A DNA stretch of 64,000 nucleotides from Mesostigma viride. Lineage: Eukaryota > Streptophyta > Mesostigmatophyceae > Mesostigmatales > Mesostigmataceae. Shown one piece after another: positions 57,368 to 64,000 of this stretch; positions within the stretch are counted from its first letter, which is position 1, and each line of letters begins with the position of its first letter. A program made the position numbers and the translations under genes. Under the pieces are notes generated by a model that worked only from the letters and a program-made list of their open reading frames with translations, searched no databases and was not told where the DNA came from. The DNA is taken from positions 5,187,556 to 5,251,555 of the forward strand of contig RPFO01000080.1 of NCBI GenBank assembly GCA_009746045.1. The letters are read 5' to 3'.

Positions 57368-60300
57368 CCAGCACCACCAGCACCAGCAGCAGCCCCAGCA
57401 GCAGCACCAGCAGCAGCAGCAGCAGCAGCAGTAGCAGTACAAAGAGACCCACGCGGCACTCCCCCACAACGACCAGGCCATCAAAGAATAAGTTGATAGA
57501 GGCAATATGTTGTTTCATGTTACATGTATTACTTCCGTATATTGTTTCCTGTTACACCGCGGAGACATCGTAAGGGTTCGGGTACTCGCGCGGCGATGCC
57601 ACCCATGAGCTTGCACGCAGCGGTTGTTCCATAACAGATACCAGCGGTGTAACATTGAATGGCAAGTACCGCAGTGGTCAAAATCACTTTGCGACAAATT
57701 ATTCTGCGACCCCAAAACAAGATGAAAGTTTAGGTTTGTGAGACAAAACTATTTCAACATCATGGTGATTGCGACACGGCGCTTCTCTAGTACAATCAAA
57801 TGAAATCAGCAGAAAATAGTACAATCGCACGTGAGCTTGAGTTTGCGGGCCAAAATAAAGCAAATGAATAGAAGTTTGCGAGGTCGATTCACAAAGTATT
57901 GTAAAAAAGACAGCTACGGTATACCAATCAAATAAAGTCACTCACGCGGCGCTTCCCCACGCAAGGTTGGCGGACGCGATCAGTCCATCACGGTCGCGGA
58001 ACAGCGACGGCACCTCCAGGCTCGACGTGTACGTGCCGAAACGATGCATCAAGCAGACGTCCATGTGCATTTGCTTCCCTGCAATTCAAGCGTGGCAGAT
58101 TATGAAACACAGTGATAGATGCCAGGAATTAGTGACAGATGTAAGGAATGAGTGACAGATGCACGGAATTAGTGACAGATGCAAGGAATTAGGATGTGTG
58201 CGATTGCTTCTCTGCATTGTGCCAATATCAGTGCCGATAGTGCCAATAGTGGCAATAATGCCCATACTGCCATCAGCGAACAAATACAATACAGGACAGG
58301 GCATCCCCCACCTGCAGATTTCGTCATGAAAGGTGTGGTTCTCTTTTTGGGGGGCACGAAAAGGGTTAGATAGAGAGGCACCGGGATTCAGGGAAACAGA
58401 TAGGCACGGGGGTATAGAGAGGCACAGGAAATAGAGAGGCACACGGGTATAGATTGGCACATGGGTATACATAGGCACAGGGGTATACTACTAGATAGGC
58501 ACAGGAAATAGAGAGGCACACGGGTATAGATAGGCACATGGGTATACATAAGCACAGGGGTATAGTACTAGATAGGCACAGGAAATAGAGAGGCACACGG
58601 GTATAGATAGGCACATGGGTATACATAGGCACAGGGGTATACTACTAGATAGGCACAGGAAGTAGAGAGGCGCATGGAAGCGGGACGGGCCGTGCGTGAC
58701 CTGCTTCAACTGGCGCTGACAGCTACAGTAGAGGGCATGGAGGGCTGCCTCTACAAGGGTATACCGGATGGAACCAGAGTACTGATCGCTTCGTCAGTTC
58801 AGCTCGCTTGTCTCTACTCTCCCAGCACCCATAGCGGTCGTTTCTTTTATTAAAAACATAGAATAAAATAAAAATTTTACCCCCTTCACTTGCCAGCATC
58901 CATTTGAAATAAAATAAAACTTTTACCCCCCTCACCTGCCAGCATCCATCTGAGCTCCGCCAGCCCTTCTTCGCAACGCCCTTGACTACATCATACTATA
59001 CTAAACGCGGCCCTTGACTATACTAAACATGGCCCTTGACTATACTAAACACGGCCCTTGACTACACTAAACACGGCCCTTGACTATACTAAACACGGCC
59101 CTTGACTACACTAAACAAGGCCCTTGACTATACTAAGCATGGCCCTTGACTATACTAAACACGGCCCATGACTAGACTAAACACGGCCCACGACTAGACT
59201 AAACACGGCCCTTGATTAGACTAAACACGGCCCTTGACTATACTAAACAAGGCCCTTGACTATACCAAACACAGCCCTTGACTACACTAAACACGGCCCT
59301 TGACTATACTTAACATGGCCCTTGACTATACTAAGCACGGCCCTTGACTACACTAAACACGGCCCTTGACTATACTAAACACGGCCCATGACTAGACTAA
59401 ACACGGCCCACGACTAGACTAAACACGGCCCTTGATTAGACTAAACACGGCCCTTGACTATACTAAACACGGCCCTTGACTATACTAAACACGGCCCTTG
59501 ACTACACCAAACACAGCCCTTGGCTATACTAAACACGGCCCTTGACTATACTAAACACGGCCCTTGACTATACAAAACATGGCCCTTGAGTCTTGACTAT
59601 ACTAAACACAGCCCTTGACTATACTAAACACGGCCCTGGACTCTACTAAACACGGCCCTTAACTATACTGAACATGGCCCTTGACTATACTAAACACGGC
59701 CCTTGACTATACTAAATACGACCCTTGACTATACTAAACACGGCCCTTGACTATACTAAACACGGCCCTTGACTATACTAAACACGGTCCTTGACTATAC
59801 TAAACACGGCCCTTGACTATACTAAACATGACCCTTGACTACACTAAACACGGCCCTTGACTATACTAAACACGGCCCTTGACTATACTGAACACGGCCC
59901 TTGACTATACTAAAGACGGCCCTTGACTATACTAAACGCGGCCCTTGACTATACTTAACATGGCCCTTGACTATACTAAACATGGCCCTCGACTATACTA
60001 AACACGGCCCTTGACTATACTAAACACGGCCCTTGACTACACTAAACACGGCCCTTGACTATACTTAACATGGCCCTTGACTATACTAAGCACGGCCCTT
60101 GACTACACTAAACACGGCCCTTGACTATACTAAACATGGCCCTTGACTTTACTAAACACGGCCCTGGACTATACTAAACACGGCCCTTGACTACACTAAA
60201 CACGGCCCTTGACTATACTAAACATGGCCCTTGACTATACTAAACACGGCCCTGGACTATACTAAACACGGCCCTTGACTATACTAAACGCGGCCCTTGA

Positions 60301-63300
60301 CTTTACTAAACACGGCCCTTGACTATACTAAACGCGGCCCTTGACTTTATTGAACACGGCCCTTGACTATACTAAAGACGGCCCTTGACTTTATTGAACA
60401 CGGCCCTTGACTATACTAAACACGGCCCTTGTACGCTATCCTGACGCGGCCCTTGTCCTACACTCTACTAAACTTTTTCGTTGCCTCCGACCAACGTCTA
60501 GACAGTGTACCCTATCTTCCTGCTGGCATCTGGTGCGCGTGGCTACAGCCCATGATGGTATTCTGCTCATGAGCCAACCCCTACATTCCATGTCACTCAT
60601 CTCCCCACCTCTATACCGACCCATCCCTCACATGCCAGCATTGCGGCAAGGCATGCCAGCCCTTGACTCTACCTTCCATTTTAACATGTTGCATGTCACC
60701 CAACATCAACGACAGATTGTCTCCCCTCAACCATCCCACTCCACCCTTCACCTGCCAGCATGGCGTTGCCCTTCGCCAGCCCTAGTTTGTACACAGCCAT
60801 TGTCTATGCCCTTCCCTTCTCCTTTCACTTGTACATTTACAGCGCTCCACGCCTCACCTGCCAGCATGGCGTTGAGCTCCGCCAGCCCCGTCTCAAACTT
60901 GTCCTTGAAGCCGGCGGGAAACATGACATCGTCCTCGAACACCTGCAGGGAGGGTGGCAGGAAGCGGGGGACGATGGCGCGGGGGCAGGTGGCAGCAGCA
61001 CTGTAAAACGGATGTGGGAAACAACTAACAAGACCCGGACAAAGCACCGTCGCGGATGGGCAGAGAGAAGGCAATGTGTGAGCAGGCAATGCGTGAGCAG
61101 GCAATGTGCGAGAAGGCAATGTGTGAGCAGGCAACGTGTGAGCAGGCAATGTGCGAGCAGGCAATGTGCGAGCAGGCAATGTGCGAGCAGGCAATGTGCG
61201 AGCAGGCAATGTGCGAGCAGGCAATGTGCGAGCAGGCAATGTGCGAGCAGGCAATGTGCGAGCAGGCAATGTGCGAAGGCCGCGATCTCGCCACTTTGAG
61301 AGTGTCATCTCAAAGAGCGATCGGCACTTAACTATTTTTAAAGAAAACCAACTCCTCCCACATGAATGATCTCACTCACCAGCGCGTACGGCACCCGCCG
61401 GGTGACCATATCCATCCAAATGCCGTAATGCGACATCATGCAGCCCAGCTCGCCTGCCGTCAGCGCGTTGCCCCGCACCTGGCGCACACGACGACCCCCC
61501 AAAAACATCCACGATGGCAAGCGTGCGGAAGCGTGGGGTGGAAAATTAGGGAAATTAGGGTTTATAAGCATTTCTAGCATGTCTAGCATTTCTACCATTT
61601 CTACCATTTCTAGCATTTCCAGCATCTCTAGCATATCTAGCATGTGTATTCCCTCACACTTTGCCCACGATGAATGACATGCATTGGAAAGTATTTCGGC
61701 CACATTGAAGCCGGTGCCCTTGCAAGGCTATCGCCATGCACTGATACCCAACCATGGGGCGCACACCGCTGCGATGACTCTGCTGTTGGTAGGCGTGATG
61801 AAACAAGTTCACTAGCACGCCTTACACGAGCATGTTGCGTATGTCAGTATAACATAGCCTGCCTTGGACCTGGCAAACACACACACATTATGTCCATGGG
61901 CGACATATCGTATAGGTTCGTGATAAGGCATATCATAGTGGTATAGGTTCATGATAAGTACGTGCAGCAGGTGAGCACAGAGATAAGAGACTTATGCATC
62001 AGCTCTATCGTAGGTCTGTGAGATACGCATAATCTGCTCTTTTTGCGTCTCTTATGTTCTGTGGCGCTACCCTACACTCAATTGAGAAGTTGTGCCGTGC
62101 ACCAGTTACCATGGGCTAGTTCAGCTCTTATTCTATGGACTAGTTCAGCTCGATAGAGTACTAAACACTCTATCGAGGACTCACCCTAGAATTGTGCAGC
62201 TAATCTTTTGGTACTGCTATGCTCCCTATTGAGGACTCGCCATAGCCCTGAGCAGCTATTTTCTTGTTACCACTAAACGCTCTATCGAGGACTCACCATA
62301 GACATGTGCGGCTATTTTCCTGTTGCCACTCAACTCTCTATCGAGGACTCACCATAGACTTGTAGGGCGAGGGCAATATCCCCGCATCTTCATATTGCTG
62401 GAACTGGCTGCTGTCCTGCCCATCCACCGCGACGCCGAGCGTGATCGGACCAAACCCCACGTCCCTTATCCTCCTCGACGTCAACAACCCTCGCTCGGGC
62501 GACCTCTCCAGTGCCACCAGGTAGATCTCCTGCCAGTCCTCTAACCGATCGGGCAGCCGCTGGTGCCAACGGCCAGTATAATAATACGGGAGCTCGTTCA
62601 CCGAAGAATGCGAAGCATGCTCGCCTTGCCCTTGTGACCCGCCATCCTCACTCTCGGCCAGCAACGCACGGTGCCGCCGCCGCTGCCGTTTCCTCCGGTG
62701 TCGCCGGAAAGGGCCTAGTGTCACGTCCTCGATGAGAGTGCCCGTGTGGCTCCCCATGTCACTACTGCCTCCCGCCCCATCACCCTTCCCCGCGCTCAAA
62801 CTGTCATCTGGCACCTGCCCTACTACACCCGTGCGCGTGCTCGCGTCATTGCTGGTACTCATGCTGTCCTCCGACTCTTGCCCTAAAGTAATGCCCGCAC
62901 CGTCCTCAAAACCTTGACCCGAACCCACAGGGCTGACGCTGACATCATCACCCTCCTGGCCTGCGCTGGCATCATCGGCGTTACCACCCACACCACCATC
63001 AGTGCTGGCACCATAAACCTGGCCACTGCCCCCGCCCACGCTTGCTCCCCCATCTTGTTCGCCCCCATTGCCCCTGGACCCCACTCTGTTGTCCCCCTCT
63101 CTTCCCCCTTTCTCTCCGCCCCCCTCAGCTCTTCCCCCTTCCTCCCCGCCCCCCTCCTCTCTTCCCCCTTTCTCTCCGCCCCCCTCCTCTCTTCCCCCTT
63201 TCTCTCCGCCCCCCTCCTCTCTTCCCCCTTCCTGTCCGCCCCCCTCCTCTCTTCCCCCTTCCTCTCCGCCCCCCTCCTCTCTTCCCCCTTCCTCTCCGCC

Positions 63301-64000
63301 CCCCTCCTCTCTTCCCCCTTCCTCTCCGCCCCCCTCCTCTCTTCCCCCCTCCCCTCTGATGTCCTCCTGCCCGCCACCCATGAGGATCCCCTCCACGCCT
63401 TCCATGCCATCCCCGATCGCCCCCTTGCTTGACTGCCCCTCCCATCCACTGCCATCTGCCACCACGTCTCTTCCCAAGCCTGTGTCATCCAGCGATGCTC
63501 GGCGCGGACGTGCCACGTCATCACCCCCGTGAACTGCATCGTTCTCATTCCCCCCAATGTCGCCATGACCACCGTTTCTCCCCTCATCCGCACTACCCCC
63601 GTTGCCCCCATCATCGACAGCAACCCCCGCCACGCTCAGGTCCACCCCACGACCAGCCTCCTCCAACGCACTCTCGACCGTGACCGCCTCTACTGGAGGG
63701 TCTCCTTCCGAGGCCGTCTCCCCCCAAAGGCTTTCAACCGGGGGGTTATCTACTGGCGTCTCCACCGGGGGGTTCTCTACTGGATACCCGGGTGCCATGT
63801 GGCCCAGCCGCCGCCCCCCTGCCACCCGCATCCTCTGTGCCCCGGGAGGGACGCCATGCCCGAGCGTGCGTGCGCGCATCGTCGCCAGATTAAGACCCGA
63901 CAGGCGTGAGACTGGTGGCACAATGGCATCCGTCACGCCAACACCACCGGGAGCGTCCTCTGGGTCGGGCGGTGGGGAAGAATCCGAGAAGATGCCGGAG
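55662..64000 (-). CDS. GT25-type glycosyltransferase with long low-complexity N-terminal region (partial, runs off right edge)
   Basis: Five exons join in phase: the right edge to 62353, 61478-61380, 60942-60858, 58078-57946, 55839-55662 (TAG). GT25 enzymes transfer sugars from nucleotide sugars, for example galactose to hydroxylysine or LPS, in the secretory pathway or at membranes. Family features in order: EIYLVALERSPERG near the domain start, GVAVDGQD, NALTAGELGCMMSHYGIW, VFEDDVMF (the EDD metal-binding motif), MHMDVCLMHRFGTY and YIITLHGAARLL, with PVDMLWWKV. Exon 1 encodes at least 460 residues before the domain, acidic and Gly-rich, including about nine GGREEGGGEE-type 10-residue repeats (63100-63350). 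The true start is outside the window, so a signal peptide cannot be judged. Confidence 0.85.
56385..56450. repeat. G-rich tract with G-quadruplex potential (GT25 gene intron 4)
   Basis: Runs of four to six G alternate with t, gt or ta over about 65 bp on the plus strand, opposite to the gene. Three copies of gggccaccctcg follow further on (near 56877, 56990 and 57070) at about 100-bp spacing. Confidence 0.7.
57275..57480. repeat. (CAG)n tract flanked by echoes of the GT25 gene exon 4 donor
   Basis: The CAG/CAC array runs 57306-57432. The exon 4 edge (plus strand ctcacgcggcgcttccccac at 57941) has degenerate copies at 57447 (cccacgcggcactcccccac, aacgaccaggccatcaaag), 57282 (gactgacgcagcactag) and 57761 (gcgacacggcgcttctc). 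The CAG array therefore lies between two echo copies. Confidence 0.6.
58380..58680. repeat. About 77-bp minisatellite built of ataggcaca units
   Basis: Higher-order units (gataggcacaggaaatagag, aggcacacgggtatagatag, gcacatgggtatacat) repeat three to four times. Each contains shorter 18-20-bp subunits. GT25 gene intron 3. Confidence 0.9.
58880..58975. repeat. Distal echoes of the GT25 gene exon 3 donor
   Basis: The exon 3 edge (plus strand cacctgccagcatggcgttg, agctccgccagcccc at 60856) recurs at 58885 (cacttgccagcatcc) and 58935 (cacctgccagcatccatctg, agctccgccagcccttcttc). These lie almost 2 kb from the exon, beyond the 22-bp satellite. Confidence 0.7.
58975..60440. repeat. 22-bp satellite (acggcccttgactatactaa unit), about 66 copies
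   Basis: The unit cacggcccttgactatactaaa repeats over about 1.46 kb with scattered substitutions and a few higher-order blocks (for example the catgactag variants near 59160 and 59385). It is entirely inside intron 3 of the GT25-type gene, between distal and proximal donor echoes. Confidence 0.95.
60500..60857. repeat. Proximal echoes of the GT25 gene exon 3 donor
   Basis: Degenerate copies of cacctgccagcatggcgttg lie at 60751 (cacctgccagcatggcgttg, cccttcgccagccc) and 60630 (cacatgccagcattgcggca, aggcatgccagcccttgact). The second contains gccagcccttgact, close to the start of the 22-bp satellite unit. Confidence 0.75.
61068..61280. repeat. 15-bp minisatellite (gcaatgtgcgagcag), about 14 copies
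   Basis: The unit length is a multiple of 3, so the array is open in several frames, but it lies inside the intron between GT25 gene exons 2 and 3. Units at the left end carry gtgag and gaag variants. Confidence 0.95.
62165..62352. repeat. Three echoes of the GT25 gene exon 1 donor (55-60-bp units)
   Basis: The donor (plus strand tctatcgaggactcaccata, gacttgtagg at 62338) recurs at 62169 (tctatcgaggactcacccta, gaattgtgcag), 62224 (ccctattgaggactcgccat, agccctgagcag) and 62281 (tctatcgaggactcaccata, gacatgtgcgg). Each copy keeps a usable-looking GTGAGT or close variant. Confidence 0.9.
63090..63355. repeat. 30-bp in-frame coding repeat in GT25 gene exon 1
   Basis: Units of cctctccgcccccctcctct plus cttccccctt (plus strand) repeat about nine times without breaking the minus-strand frame. 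They encode acidic Gly-Glu-Arg decapeptides. Unlike the other minisatellites listed, this one lies in coding sequence and has a period that is a multiple of three. Confidence 0.9.

Noticed and set aside
58975-60440. CRISPR-like or integron-like array
   Set aside because: The 22-bp units are contiguous, diverged and intronic; there are no spacers and no associated genes.

Overview
The window is nuclear DNA of a eukaryote, most likely a green alga or a related protist. The exons are GC-rich and code for Ala/Gly/Gln/Pro low-complexity stretches. Introns are long, spliceosomal (GT-AG, one GC-AG) and packed with micro- and minisatellites. LINE and DNA-transposon debris fills the space between genes. 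The species cannot be fixed from sequence alone. No bacterial operon, rRNA or CRISPR array is present.

Layout. (1) 1-7257, minus strand: the 5' part of a large, low-complexity, probably nuclear protein of unknown function; four phase-consistent exons, running off the left edge. (2) 7258-12365: intergenic DNA with LINE 3' ends and a 700-bp terminal-inverted-repeat transposon. (3) 12366-21670, minus: a complete RBBP5/SWD1 gene (WD40 subunit of COMPASS/MLL histone H3K4 methyltransferases), eight exons, 993 codons. (4) 21671-22859: a 1.2-kb divergent intergenic region carrying a MITE. (5) 22860-35422, plus: a ten-exon class 3 lipase gene, best read as a tandem two-domain protein. The first domain has lost the nucleophilic Ser (GFGLG) and the second keeps GHSLG. 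A one-base frameshift lies in a C8 tract of exon 9. (6) 35423-49260: a LINE graveyard with one long, minus-strand LINE (endonuclease plus reverse transcriptase). That LINE is split by a 1251-bp hAT element with an 8-bp target duplication. (7) 49307-49981, minus: an intronless Cys-rich secreted protein, probably GPI-anchored. (8) 49982-55660: more LINE fragments, tRNA-like stretches and a 181-bp MITE. (9) 55662 to the right edge, minus: a GT25-type glycosyltransferase with a long low-complexity N-terminal region.

The most unusual signal is in the introns. In all four multi-exon genes, degenerate copies of the exon edge together with its splice site (called echoes here) lie inside the adjoining intron. 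Copies of donor edges lie downstream of the donor, and copies of acceptor edges lie upstream of the acceptor. They range from one copy to a ten-member array and grade into minisatellites (118 bp, about 95 bp, about 58 bp, perhaps 22 bp). This suggests that introns in this genome grow by repeated local tandem duplication across exon-intron junctions. The genes are otherwise functionally unrelated: chromatin, lipid, glycan and secreted proteins. All exon models come from reading frame, splice consensus, phase agreement and family recognition by eye; no search was run.
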